A DNA stretch of 64,000 bases, from contig JABAQQ010000012.1 in the NCBI GenBank assembly GCA_019187225.1, positions 43,080 to 107,079 on the forward strand, written 5' to 3'. Source of the stretch: Saprospiraceae bacterium. GTDB taxonomy: Bacteria; Bacteroidota; Bacteroidia; Chitinophagales; Saprospiraceae. This document shows, one piece after another, positions 7,855 through 16,272 of the stretch. Each line of letters begins with the position of its first letter. The stretch's first letter is position 1. The notes beneath the pieces were generated by a model. It was given only the letters and a program-made list of their open reading frames with translations. It made no database searches and was not told the origin of the DNA. The translations under genes were made by a program, and so were the position numbers.

Positions 7855-8925
7855 ATGAAACGCAGCAAAATCGCCGGCATCGGCTACTACGTCCCCGAAC
7901 GCATCGTGACCAACAACGAACTGACCGCCGTGATGGACACCACCGACGAGTGGATCCAGGAACGCACCGGCATCCTCGAGCGTCGCTATGGCAAAAAACA
8001 CCAGGAAACGACTTCTTCTATGGGCGCCGCAGCAACCCGAATCGCCTGCGAGCGCGCAGGCATCGCTCCGGAAGAAATAGACTTCATCATTTTTGCCACC
8101 CTCAGCCCCGACTACTATTTCCCCGGCTGCGGCGTGCTGCTCCAACGCGAACTCGGTATCACCCACAAGGAAGTGGGCGCACTCGACGTGCGCAACCAAT
8201 GCAGCGGCTTCGTATATGCACTGAGTATCGCCGACCAGTTCGTCAAAACCGGTATGTATAAAAACGTGCTCGTCGTCGGTTCCGAAATGCACTCGATGGG
8301 CCTCGATTTCAGCACCCGCGGGCGCAACGTGACGGTCATCTTCGGCGATGGAGCAGGTGCAGTCATCATACAACCCACCGACGATCCCCATCGGGGGATT
8401 TTGACTTCCAAACTGCATTCCAACGGCACCTATGCCGAGAAACTCGCTTTCATTAATCCCGGCTCACACGGAGGGTATCATTTCAAAAAATTGGGCGAAG
8501 AAGTGGATTTTGGTTATCCGCCGGATGACACCTACGGCGAAATATTCCTGACGCCGAAAATGAAGGATGAAGGACTTTATTACCCCAATATGGAAGGGCA
8601 GTTCGTTTTCAAAATGGCCGTGCAAAAATTTCCCGAAGTCATACACGAGGCGCTGAACGAAGCAGGGCTGAAACCATCTGACATCAACATGCTCATTCCG
8701 CACCAGGCCAACCTCCGCATCAGCCAGTTCGTACAAAAAATACTCGGTCTGCGCGACGACCAGGTGTGGAACAACATCCAGAAATTCGGAAACACAACGG
8801 CTGCTTCGGTCCCGATCGCCCTGTGTGAAGCCTATGAAGCGGGGAGGGTAAAGGAAGGCGACCTGGTATGCCTGGCAGCATTCGGAAGCGGGTTCACCTG
8901 GGCAAGTGCCCTGATCCGGTGGTAA
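7855..8925 (+). CDS. fabH: Beta-ketoacyl-ACP synthase III family protein
   Basis: The protein is 356 residues from the ATG at 7855; an upstream in-frame ATG at 7771 gives an unlikely extension. The FabH triad is present: Cys116 in RNQCSGF, His283 in IPHQANLRI and Asn313 in FGNTTAAS. FabH condenses acetyl- or branched acyl-CoA with malonyl-ACP to start fatty acid synthesis. The protein is about 30 residues longer than the usual 320-330, with the extra segment near 200-245 (NPGSHGGYHF to YYPNMEG), a variant seen in Bacteroidota. A specialised ketosynthase III role is possible because no other fab gene is nearby. Confidence 0.88.
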   Translation: MKRSKIAGIGYYVPERIVTNNELTAVMDTTDEWIQERTGILERRYGKKHQETTSSMGAAATRIACERAGIAPEEIDFIIFATLSPDYYFPGCGVLLQRELGITHKEVGALDVRNQCSGFVYALSIADQFVKTGMYKNVLVVGSEMHSMGLDFSTRGRNVTVIFGDGAGAVIIQPTDDPHRGILTSKLHSNGTYAEKLAFINPGSHGGYHFKKLGEEVDFGYPPDDTYGEIFLTPKMKDEGLYYPNMEGQFVFKMAVQKFPEVIHEALNEAGLKPSDINMLIPHQANLRISQFVQKILGLRDDQVWNNIQKFGNTTAASVPIALCEAYEAGRVKEGDLVCLAAFGSGFTWASALIRW

Positions 8926-8929
8926 AGGC

Positions 8930-9850
8930 TTACAATTTCCCGATGAATTCCGCCATCTTTTTCCTTCCCGCTTCGTCGGGCAATTTCCCGAATCCGGCGC
9001 CCATATTGTCCGCCAGGTGTTCGGGATTAGAAGTGCCGGGGATTACGCAGGTCACGGCAGGGTGCGAAAGGATAAATTTCAGGAAAAACTGCGCCCAGCT
9101 TTTGATGTCGTAATCGGCGGCCCATTCCGGCAGTTCTTTACCTTTCACGGCGCTGAACAGGGAGCCTTTTTCAAAAGGCTCGTTGATGATGACGGACACG
9201 CCCTTTTCCTGCGCGGTTTTGAGCAGGCTGGTTTCGGCATTGCGCACGCGGATGGAGTAATTAAACTGCACAAAATCAATTTTTTCCGACCGGATGATCT
9301 TTTCCAATTGTTCGTGTGCCGTAACTGTGTAATGCGTAATACCGATGTAACGGACTTTGCCTTCATCTTTCCATTTCCTGAGCGTTTTCAGGTGGGTTTG
9401 CCAATCCATCAGATTGTGTATCTGCATCAGATCCATCGTGGTGCGGCGCATTTTGCGCAAAGAAGCCTGCATTTGACGGATGCCTTCCTGTTCGCCGGTG
9501 GTCCACACTTTGGTGGCGTAAAAGAATTTGTCGGCAAGGCCCATGGCGGTTGCCCGATCTCCGACCACTTCTTCTGAGTTGCCGTACATGGGCGAGGAAT
9601 CAATGACCTTGCCGCCGTGTTCGGCCATGCGTTTGAGCACTTCGCCGAGCGGTTTCCGTTCTTCTTCCGACTTGCCTACATCGAATTGAATCCAGGTTCC
9701 CAGCCCCACAACGGGGAGCATCTCATTGCCGGAGGAAAGAATGCGGCGTTTCAGCATGGTTTTGTTTTGAAACATGAAGGGAAGTGTCGCAGCCACGCCG
9801 GTATAGCCGGCCAGTTTCAGGAGATCGCGGCGGGAGAGGGTGTTTTTCAT
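8930..9850 (-). CDS. Aldo/keto reductase with Tat-like signal
   Basis: The protein is 306 residues. The N-terminus MKNTLSRRDLLKLAG followed by a hydrophobic stretch is a twin-arginine signal, so the enzyme is probably exported folded to the periplasm. The AKR catalytic tetrad is seen as Asp84, Tyr89 (SSPMYGNSEE), Lys114 (YATKVW) and His145 (MQIHNL). The C-terminus has the VIPGTSNPEHLADN cofactor-binding segment. An exported NADPH-dependent reductase is unusual, but Tat-signal AKRs are common in this phylum. The gene is convergent with fabH, with a gap of only 4 nt. Confidence 0.88.
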   Translation of the reverse strand: MKNTLSRRDLLKLAGYTGVAATLPFMFQNKTMLKRRILSSGNEMLPVVGLGTWIQFDVGKSEEERKPLGEVLKRMAEHGGKVIDSSPMYGNSEEVVGDRATAMGLADKFFYATKVWTTGEQEGIRQMQASLRKMRRTTMDLMQIHNLMDWQTHLKTLRKWKDEGKVRYIGITHYTVTAHEQLEKIIRSEKIDFVQFNYSIRVRNAETSLLKTAQEKGVSVIINEPFEKGSLFSAVKGKELPEWAADYDIKSWAQFFLKFILSHPAVTCVIPGTSNPEHLADNMGAGFGKLPDEAGRKKMAEFIGKL

Positions 9851-9896
9851 AGCGTCGTTTTTTAAGGCAAATCTATCCCATAACAGCGTAAAAGCA

Positions 9897-11408
9897 TCAT
9901 CCGCATCCAGGCAATTCTACCACAAATCTGCTCCCTTTCCCTTCCTCGCTTTCTACCCGGATATGCCCGCCGTGTTGCCGCACTACATTGGCCACGTAAT
10001 TCAGTCCCAATCCATGCCCTTTTATATTGTGAATATCACCCACCGGTACGCGGAAGAATTTCTCGAAGACCTTCGGCAGGTATTCCGAAGCGATACCGAT
10101 ACCGTTGTCCTGAACGGTCAGTTTTATGGTGTCATTTTGATTGTGACAAAGCATCACTTTTATTGCCGGCGCCTCTTTCCTTCTGTATTTCAATGCATTG
10201 TCCAGCAAATTGAACACCACGCTGGTCAGGTGCAAGCGGTCGCCATTCACCCGGAACGGACCATCGCCCTCGATTTTGAAATGAATGGTTGCGCCGACAC
10301 TTTCAGCCTGCAGGTGCATGGCGGTCAATACCTGGCGTACCAATTCGGCCAGGTCGAGCGGCTCCAATTGGAGATGCAGTTGTTTTTCTTCGAACATGGA
10401 CAAGCGCAAAACTTTGTCTACCAGCAAGGTGAGGCGTTCGAGTTCGAGTTTGGCAATATCAAGGTATTCGCGCGCTTGTTCGGGTTTTTTCAGCACGTCA
10501 AAATCGCTCAGCGCTTCGAGTGTCACGCCCACTGTGGTAATGGGAGTCTTCAGTTCGTGGGTGATGTTGCCGATAAAGTCGTTTTTTAGCGCAGTCAGCC
10601 GCTGTTGTTGTCGCAAACTTTTGTAAATCAGTCCGAAGGCCGTCGCCGTGACACCGAACAGGAGCAGAGAGAACAAGAGGTGCGGCAATATTTTTTTGAA
10701 TAGATAACCTTCAAAGGAAGGGAATTCGGCTGTGTAAAAACGGTGTGTCAGAACGCCGGAAAAAGCGGGTTCTGTCCGAAGATAAGCATCGTCGGGAATC
10801 TCCGGAGTCTCTGAGATGAGCAATCGGAAATCAAGCGGAATGGACGCTTTTGCCAATGCTTCCCGGTATGCAAGACGAAGCGAATCAGTCGGGATCGTGT
10901 CTTTGGCGACCTTAAAAACAAAGCGCTGCCGCCCGCCCGCCGGAGGCGGTATTTTTGAGATCAATCGGCCGAAGTGCGGTTCATCGGGAGTGATACTATC
11001 ACTTGTGGTCACGATGATTTGCACCTGTTCGAAACCCATCGAGTCAGGATGCGTAACATTTGCCCTGGTTTTTAGCGAAATAATACTTTGCGCATCTTTT
11101 CGGAATTGCCACTGCTTCATTGGCGGCGATTCAGGGTCGCGCGGCAATTCGGGTACCACAAACTGTCTGGGCAATACGGGAGGCAAGGCGCTGTCGGGAT
11201 AAAGGTGACTTTCTGCCAGATTGCGCCGCACAAGGGTATCCTGCAACGCCATCACCGTTTTTTGGAAAATATAATCCGCTTCCTGCCGGAAATTCTCACG
11301 CTGTTCCCGCCACACCTTTTGCAACCACAACGCCTGGAACACTACCAGGAGAGCCAGGCTGCTGAAAATGAGCCAAAGGAAAGGGTGATGCTTGCGTAAC
11401 AACGGCAT
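9897..11408 (-). CDS. Membrane sensor histidine kinase
   Basis: The protein is 503 residues. A first membrane segment lies at about 10-30 and a second at about 240-262, enclosing a periplasmic sensor region of roughly 210 residues rich in proline. HisKA follows with NDFIGNITHELKTPIT (phosphoacceptor His284), then HATPase_c with FNLLDNALKYR (N box), VQDNGIGI (G1), FEKFFRV (F box) and KGHGLGLNYV (G2). No response regulator gene is adjacent on either side, so its partner is encoded elsewhere. It is transcribed divergently from the GLPGLI gene at 11751. The signal sensed is unknown. Confidence 0.93.
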   Translation of the reverse strand: MPLLRKHHPFLWLIFSSLALLVVFQALWLQKVWREQRENFRQEADYIFQKTVMALQDTLVRRNLAESHLYPDSALPPVLPRQFVVPELPRDPESPPMKQWQFRKDAQSIISLKTRANVTHPDSMGFEQVQIIVTTSDSITPDEPHFGRLISKIPPPAGGRQRFVFKVAKDTIPTDSLRLAYREALAKASIPLDFRLLISETPEIPDDAYLRTEPAFSGVLTHRFYTAEFPSFEGYLFKKILPHLLFSLLLFGVTATAFGLIYKSLRQQQRLTALKNDFIGNITHELKTPITTVGVTLEALSDFDVLKKPEQAREYLDIAKLELERLTLLVDKVLRLSMFEEKQLHLQLEPLDLAELVRQVLTAMHLQAESVGATIHFKIEGDGPFRVNGDRLHLTSVVFNLLDNALKYRRKEAPAIKVMLCHNQNDTIKLTVQDNGIGIASEYLPKVFEKFFRVPVGDIHNIKGHGLGLNYVANVVRQHGGHIRVESEEGKGSRFVVELPGCG

Positions 11409-11750
11409 GATAGCACAAATGTAGGGGCTTTCACCTCCCGCGCGTCCTGCAATTAACCTTAATTAACCTTATATCAAGGTCGGTTAACCTCCCGGCATGA
11501 GGGAGGACTCTACTTTTGCCGCATTCTTTTGATTTTAGATTGACGATTACATGATTTAAGTATATGGACAAAATAGATTGACATTGGACGTTGGACTATT
11601 AGACATTGGAAATCAATCATTTAGTCTGATTTCCAATGTCCAAAATCCAACGTCCGGCTACTTAAAAATGTTGATGGACTATGAGAACATCTAAAATCAA
11701 CAATCAGGTAATCGTCAATCTAAAATCAAAAAAAACAAAAATATCGTGCC
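11409..11750. other. Divergent intergenic region, kinase/GLPGLI gene
   Basis: This 342-nt gap separates the kinase gene from the GLPGLI gene. It holds a TACTTTTG box on the plus strand (11511-11518), without a clear TTTG box upstream of it. Two nested inverted repeats follow (11531-11727). No ORF of interest was seen. Confidence 0.6.
11531..11727. repeat. Nested inverted repeats with TTGGAC words in a leader
   Basis: Outer arms of 20 nt (11531-11550 and 11708-11727) are perfect complements. Inside, ATTGGACGTTGGAC-type words (about 11582-11615) face their complements (11628-11657), including a perfect 14-bp stem around GACATTGGAAATCA. Both hairpins would lie in the transcript leading to the GLPGLI gene if it starts at the box at 11511. 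Confidence 0.8.
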
Positions 11751-12482
11751 ATGAAAATCAACGTTTTATTCTTATTTTTCGTGCTTTTTCTACCCCTCGC
11801 AGCCCTTGCCCAGAGCAACGAAGGCATTATCCGGTTCGAGGAAAAAGTCAACGTACACCGCTCGCTGCCACCCGATGCGGAGGATATGAAAGCCATGATC
11901 CCCGAATTCAGGATACATCAAAGCGAGCTGCTTTTCAACCCCACCGAAAGCCTCTATCGCAATGTGGAAGAGGAGGAAGAAGACGATACGGATGCAGGGG
12001 GCGGTGGCATCGTGATGCGCATACAGCGCCCTGAAGCGACGTTCTACCGCAATTTCGTTGCGCACCGGAAGGTGGATTTCCGCGAGTTTTTTGGCAAAAA
12101 TTATCTCATCGAGGATACTCTCGCGGGTGGCAACTGGAAAATGACCGGACAGACCAAACAAGTGCTCGGCTACAACTGCATCAGTGCCACCACCACCGAC
12201 ACAGTGCGCAAACGCGAGATAACCGCCTGGTTCACTGATGCGCTCTCCCTCTCCTCAGGCCCCTCGCAATTCGGTCAGCTGCCGGGAATGATCCTCGAAG
12301 TAGACATCAACAACGGAGAAATCGTGATCGCAGCAAAAAAAGTAGAGTTTAAAAAACTCAAAAAAGGTGATCTCGAAGCACCCAAAAAAGGCGAAAAGAT
12401 CACCGAGGCCGAATTCCAGAAACTTATGGCCGAACGTTTGCGGGAAAACGGCGGCAGACCAATGCGTATCATACGAAATTGA
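11751..12482 (+). CDS. GLPGLI family protein
   Basis: The protein is 243 residues with a signal peptide (about 1-21, ending ALAQS). The family motif appears as FGQLPGMILEVD (GLPGLI-like) at about residues 175-186, preceded by VLGYNCISATT and ITAWFTDAL, as usual in this Bacteroidota family. It is exported and of unknown function; such genes are often near two-component systems, and here a histidine kinase is divergently encoded. An acidic run EEEEEDD near residue 75 is a local peculiarity. The stop codon runs directly into a GGTGGAC heptamer array. Confidence 0.88.
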   Translation: MKINVLFLFFVLFLPLAALAQSNEGIIRFEEKVNVHRSLPPDAEDMKAMIPEFRIHQSELLFNPTESLYRNVEEEEEDDTDAGGGGIVMRIQRPEATFYRNFVAHRKVDFREFFGKNYLIEDTLAGGNWKMTGQTKQVLGYNCISATTTDTVRKREITAWFTDALSLSSGPSQFGQLPGMILEVDINNGEIVIAAKKVEFKKLKKGDLEAPKKGEKITEAEFQKLMAERLRENGGRPMRIIRN

Positions 12483-12483
12483 C

Positions 12484-12635
12484 GGTGGACGGTGGACGGT
12501 GGACGGTAGACGGTGGACGGTGGACGGTGGACGGTGGACGGTGCATGGTCTCCCGGCATTTTGGTTCGACAAGATGACGACCTTAAAAATTGCCAGAGTA
12601 CCCCGTCTACCGTCCACCGTCTACCGTCCACCGTT
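12484..12635. repeat. GGTGGAC heptamer array and inverted partner
   Basis: Eight heptamers, seven GGTGGAC and one GGTAGAC, run from 12484 to 12539. After about 65 nt, four complementary units (GTCTACC, GTCCACC, GTCTACC, GTCCACC) run from 12605 to 12632. The array starts right after the TGA of the GLPGLI gene, and its far end touches the TAA (12634-12636) of the convergent lipoprotein gene. It can fold into a GC-rich hairpin and may terminate transcription from both sides. Confidence 0.9.
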
Positions 12636-13827
12636 AAAGAATCGCGCGATTCCGGCGCAGTTCATCTCTCAGATCAGGCTTCAGGCGCTCCGCTGCCTGC
12701 ACCAGCAAGTCTTCGTCGCGGGGGAAGGGTTGGGGACTGTTGCCAATACGGCGTTTGGAGCTTTCACTCAGCGCGCGGCGGTCGCCGGTGTACGTGGAAG
12801 CGTAGTTTTCAAACAGTATTTCCGTGCTCAGTTCATGGGAGTCAAGGCGGGTGTTCCGGTACGCATCGTAGATTTCCACCACACCGGTCAGCCGGGCCGC
12901 TTTGGTTTGGTAGACCTCCAGGACATTGGCGTGAATACATACTTTACGCGGCACTTTGATGTCGTTGCCAAGCGAATCTTTTTTGACATTCCCCCTGGAA
13001 TCGAGCACATAATCCCACCCGTCCTGAATTTCTTTTTCGTCCACATACGCGCGTTCGTGCACCCGCTCGGGGCTGATATCCACCTGACGGATCCTGAAAA
13101 CAGCCTTGTAGTCGTACTGCACCCCAGGCTCGGCTTCGAAATAAAACGCTTTCCATTCACTGTCGAGTTCGTATTTCCCGATGGTCATCACCCGATCAAC
13201 GAAAGTGCGGGGCAACACTTTGTCCGATTGGTTTTTCACCTCGAACAAGACGTAGGAAGTGCCGAGGTCGCGCGCGGTGTTACGCAGTTGGTCGGCATCC
13301 CGGAAATTGCGGTAGTATTTCGTCTGGAGTTCCTGCAAAGCGCGAAACGCCTCGCGGGCGGCAAGTTTGTCGCCCTTTTCACCCTTGGCGATCAATTCCT
13401 GCGCCCGGTTGTACAGGTATTCGGCGGCCTTGGCGCGGCTGTCGCGTTCGAGTGCGGCCACGTCGAGAAAATCGAATTTAGCCCGGTAGCCGTCTTTGGA
13501 CACCAGCGGCGTGAGCGGCGATATCTTGCGCTGGCGGGCAGCCATGTCGCGATGGATCGCGTTGATGCGTTCCCAGTTCTCCGCTCGGCCATCGGCCATT
13601 AAATGCTGTACTGTAGCCAGGTCGCGCGCCTGCGCTTTGCGAAAAGCCGCTTCCAGTCCTTGCACGAGTTCGGTTTTTTTCTTCGTTTTGCCGCGCAATT
13701 TGCGCACACAAAACTCGATGGCGCCGTCGTAATCGCCGTTTTCGACAAATTTTTGGGCAGTTTGACAAGAGGTCAGCACAAAAGCCAACAGGAAAAGAGG
13801 GACAAGGATGCGGGTCTGAGCGTTCAT
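12634..13827 (-). CDS. Predicted lipoprotein, function unknown
   Basis: The protein is 397 residues. A signal sequence ends in the lipobox LTSC (Cys21), so it is a lipoprotein. Residues 20-200 are helical and TPR-like in feel (NGDYDGAIEFCVRKL, YLYNRAQELIAKGEKGDKLAAREAFRAL). The C-terminal half is strand-rich with VLFEVKNQSDKVL and VVEIYDAYRNTRLDSHEL. It probably sits in the outer membrane or periplasm. I do not recognise the family beyond similar long lipoproteins in Bacteroidota. Its stop codon abuts the repeat array at 12605-12635. Confidence 0.8.
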   Translation of the reverse strand: MNAQTRILVPLFLLAFVLTSCQTAQKFVENGDYDGAIEFCVRKLRGKTKKKTELVQGLEAAFRKAQARDLATVQHLMADGRAENWERINAIHRDMAARQRKISPLTPLVSKDGYRAKFDFLDVAALERDSRAKAAEYLYNRAQELIAKGEKGDKLAAREAFRALQELQTKYYRNFRDADQLRNTARDLGTSYVLFEVKNQSDKVLPRTFVDRVMTIGKYELDSEWKAFYFEAEPGVQYDYKAVFRIRQVDISPERVHERAYVDEKEIQDGWDYVLDSRGNVKKDSLGNDIKVPRKVCIHANVLEVYQTKAARLTGVVEIYDAYRNTRLDSHELSTEILFENYASTYTGDRRALSESSKRRIGNSPQPFPRDEDLLVQAAERLKPDLRDELRRNRAIL

Positions 13828-13835
13828 AATATTTG

Positions 13836-13923
13836 ACAGGATTTACAGGAATTACAGGATTTATAAGATTGACAGAATCTAAAAGATTCAGCTATTATCA
13901 TGTCAATCCTGCCAATCCTGTCC
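13836..13923. repeat. ACAGGATTT-word array with inverted partner
   Basis: The words GACAGGATTTACAGGAATTACAGG-like (units of about 9 nt) and GATTGACAGAATC run from 13836 to about 13880. The complement words AATCCTGCC AATCCTGTCC lie at 13905-13923. The array lies between divergent genes, upstream of murQ. It is the least regular of the arrays. Confidence 0.65.
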
Positions 13924-14045
13924 ATTTTTGCCCGAAAGATGCGCGCCTTCCCCGATGCTCCGCTTTTAAAAGATGTTATGGGTTTTGCAAAATTTGTTAA
14001 AATCCAAAATGGATTGTAAACGCTTGTAAATCAAGTTTAAAAGAG

Positions 14046-14852
14046 ATGGAAAAAGTAACCGAAAGCCCTTCCCCTTACCGCCATCTGGAACGCATGAGCG
14101 TCCGCGAACTGCTCACAAACATCAATGCGGAAGACCAGACCGTACCGCTGGCAGTAGCCAAAGCCATCCCTCAGATCGAGGTTTTGGTGGAATCCATCGT
14201 GCCGAAAATGCGCGAGGGAGGGCGGCTGTTCTACATTGGCGCCGGCACGAGCGGCCGGCTCGGCGTAGTGGACGCTTCGGAGATCCCTCCTACCTTCGGC
14301 GCGCCGCCGGAGTGGGTCGTAGGGCTCATTGCCGGGGGCGACCAAGCCATCCGCAAAGCCGTGGAAGGCGCCGAAGACAGCGAAACACAAGCCTGGATGG
14401 ATTTGAAAGTGTGGCAGATCGACGATTTGGATACGGTGGTCGGTATTGCAGCATCCGGCACCACCCCTTATGTGATCCACGGCCTTCGCGCCTGCCGGGA
14501 GCACGGCATCACCACCGGCTGCATCACCTGCAATCCCGGCGCGCCGGTGCTGGCCGAAGCCGACTTTCCCATCCTCGCCGTCGTGGGGCCGGAATTTGTG
14601 ACCGGCAGCACCCGTATGAAGGCTGGTACCGCTCAAAAACTCATTTTGAACATGATCTCCACGTCCGTGATGATCCGGCTCGGCAGGGTACAAGACAATA
14701 AAATGGTGGATATGCAACTGAGCAACAACAAGTTGGTGGATCGCGGCACCAAAATGATCGTGCAGGCAACCGGGCTGGAATACGACGCCGCACAGAAATT
14801 GTTGTTGCGGTTCGGGAGCGTACGGGAGGCGTTGCGGGCGTACGGATCGTAA
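14046..14852 (+). CDS. murQ: N-acetylmuramic acid 6-phosphate etherase
   Basis: The protein is 268 residues and consists of one SIS domain. Family signatures are IGAGTSGRLGVVDASEIPPTFG and GPEFVTGSTRMKAGTAQKLILNMIST. MurQ cleaves the lactyl ether of MurNAc-6-phosphate to give GlcNAc-6-phosphate and lactate during peptidoglycan recycling in the cytoplasm. It is shorter than the 300-residue E. coli protein, lacking part of the C-terminal helical tail, as in other Bacteroidota. No anhydroMurNAc kinase or MurNAc transporter gene is adjacent. The gene is convergent with murF, and its stop codon lies in a hairpin arm. Confidence 0.95.
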   Translation: MEKVTESPSPYRHLERMSVRELLTNINAEDQTVPLAVAKAIPQIEVLVESIVPKMREGGRLFYIGAGTSGRLGVVDASEIPPTFGAPPEWVVGLIAGGDQAIRKAVEGAEDSETQAWMDLKVWQIDDLDTVVGIAASGTTPYVIHGLRACREHGITTGCITCNPGAPVLAEADFPILAVVGPEFVTGSTRMKAGTAQKLILNMISTSVMIRLGRVQDNKMVDMQLSNNKLVDRGTKMIVQATGLEYDAAQKLLLRFGSVREALRAYGS

Positions 14853-14921
14853 TTAAGGGTCATTAGGGGGCATTAATGCCCCTAATAATGACTCTTTAAT
14901 GCCCCCTAATGACCCCTAATT
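14850..14921. terminator. Bidirectional hairpin between murQ and murF
   Basis: The arms at about 14850-14876 and 14895-14921 are complementary over 27 nt with one mismatch; the core is AGGGGGCATTAA / TTAATGCCCCCT. The murQ stop (14850-14852) lies in one arm and the murF stop (14916-14918) in the other. The words GGGTCATTA and GGGGCATTA give it the same short-word look as the arrays elsewhere. Its position favours termination from both sides. Confidence 0.8.
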
Positions 14922-16241
14922 ACTCTTAATAATCTCCTCCAACCGCATCCCCCGCGAGCCTTTGATCAGGATCAGGCAATGTTCAAATTGCCGGTCGTGA
15001 AACCACTTTTTCGCTGCCATCGTATCGGGGAAGTGCAAGGCGCCGAATTTTTTGTAATGCGTACGGCCGAATTCCGGGCCGACGAGCGCCAGCACATCGG
15101 GGTTCTGCCGGGCAGCGAAGCGAAGGATGGCCTCGTGTTCTTTCAGGCTTTCTGCACCCAGTTCGAGCATATCGCCCAGGATCGCCACTTTCCGCTCACC
15201 GGGCATGGCGCGCAGACTTTCGAGGGCGGGCCGCATGCTCGAAGGATTGGCGTTGTAAGCGTCGAGGAAAATGGTATTGGAGCCGCGATGCAGCAGTTGG
15301 GAGCGGTTGTTGGATGGTACGTAGGCTTCAAGGGCGGCCTTGATCTTTTCAGGCGGCACTTTAAAATAAATACCGAGCGCGATGGCCGTCATGACGTTGT
15401 TAAAATTATGTCGGCCAATGAGTTGCGTCTGAACTTCCACCACTTCACCCGTCTCGTCGGAAAGGAAAGCGGCCCGGATGAACGGCGCTTCGCCGGTGAG
15501 CATGACGTTGATCGTTTCTTCATCTTCCTTTGCCATCAGGCTTTCTGTGCGCGCATAGCCGATCTTTCGCGGATGGCGGCGGGTCATAGCGCCGAGGTAT
15601 TTCTCCGAAAGATTCACAAACACCCAACCCTTGTGCCGGGCGAGGAAGCGGTACAGTTCGCCTTCGGCTTTTTTCACGCCTTCGAGGCTGCCGAAACCCT
15701 CCAGGTGTTCTTTTCCGATGTTGGTCAGCAAACCGTGTGTGGGGCGGGCGATTTGGCACAACAGATCAATATCGCCGGGTTGGTTGGTGCCCATTTCGAT
15801 GACCGCGACTTCAGTATTGGCAGGCATGGCAAGCAACGTAAGCGGCACGCCGATGTGGTTGTTGAGGTTTCCTTTGGTGTAGTGGCAGGGATAATTTCCG
15901 GCCAACACGTTGGCTACCAGTTCCTTGGTCGTTGTTTTGCCGTTGGAGCCGCCGATGGCGATCACCGGGATGTCGAATTGATTGCGGTGGTATGTCGCCA
16001 GTTCCTGCAAAGCTTTCAGGACATCCGGCACGAGCAGGAAACGATCGCCCACTTTATATTCGGGATTGTCAATCACGGCGCAGGCGGCGCCTTTTTCCAA
16101 AGCCTGCGCGGCGAATTTGTTGCCGTCGAAATTGTCGCCTTTGAGCGCAAAAAAGATACAGCCCGGCGTCAGTTGACGTGTGTCGGTACTGACAACGCGG
16201 TGCTGACGGTAAATGGCGTAGAGTTCCGGTATGGAAGTCAT
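14916..16241 (-). CDS. murF: UDP-MurNAc-tripeptide--D-alanyl-D-alanine ligase
   Basis: The protein is 441 residues from the ATG at 16241; a longer frame from 16283 would overlap the upstream gene. The N-terminal domain has STDTRQLTPGCIFFALKG, which binds UDP-MurNAc-peptide. The ATP loop is GGSNGKTTTKEL (97-108), followed by GTNQPGDIDLLCQIARP and the C-terminal ligase domain with LDAYNANPSSMRPALE and ILGDMLELG. MurF adds D-Ala-D-Ala to complete the cytoplasmic peptidoglycan precursor. It stands alone rather than in a mur/fts cluster. The pentapeptide gene ends 31 nt upstream on the same strand. Confidence 0.95.
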   Translation of the reverse strand: MTSIPELYAIYRQHRVVSTDTRQLTPGCIFFALKGDNFDGNKFAAQALEKGAACAVIDNPEYKVGDRFLLVPDVLKALQELATYHRNQFDIPVIAIGGSNGKTTTKELVANVLAGNYPCHYTKGNLNNHIGVPLTLLAMPANTEVAVIEMGTNQPGDIDLLCQIARPTHGLLTNIGKEHLEGFGSLEGVKKAEGELYRFLARHKGWVFVNLSEKYLGAMTRRHPRKIGYARTESLMAKEDEETINVMLTGEAPFIRAAFLSDETGEVVEVQTQLIGRHNFNNVMTAIALGIYFKVPPEKIKAALEAYVPSNNRSQLLHRGSNTIFLDAYNANPSSMRPALESLRAMPGERKVAILGDMLELGAESLKEHEAILRFAARQNPDVLALVGPEFGRTHYKKFGALHFPDTMAAKKWFHDRQFEHCLILIKGSRGMRLEEIIKSN

Positions 16242-16272
16242 AGATGGAGCATTACAAACGGCGGCGAAGTTC

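Noticed and set aside
12484-12635. Tandem repeats as a CRISPR array
   Set aside because: Units are 7 nt without unique spacers, and no cas gene is in the window.
12367-13602. 411-codon plus-strand frame through the GGTGGAC array
   Set aside because: It starts inside the GLPGLI gene in another frame, translates the repeat and is antisense to the lipoprotein gene; no domain is recognisable.
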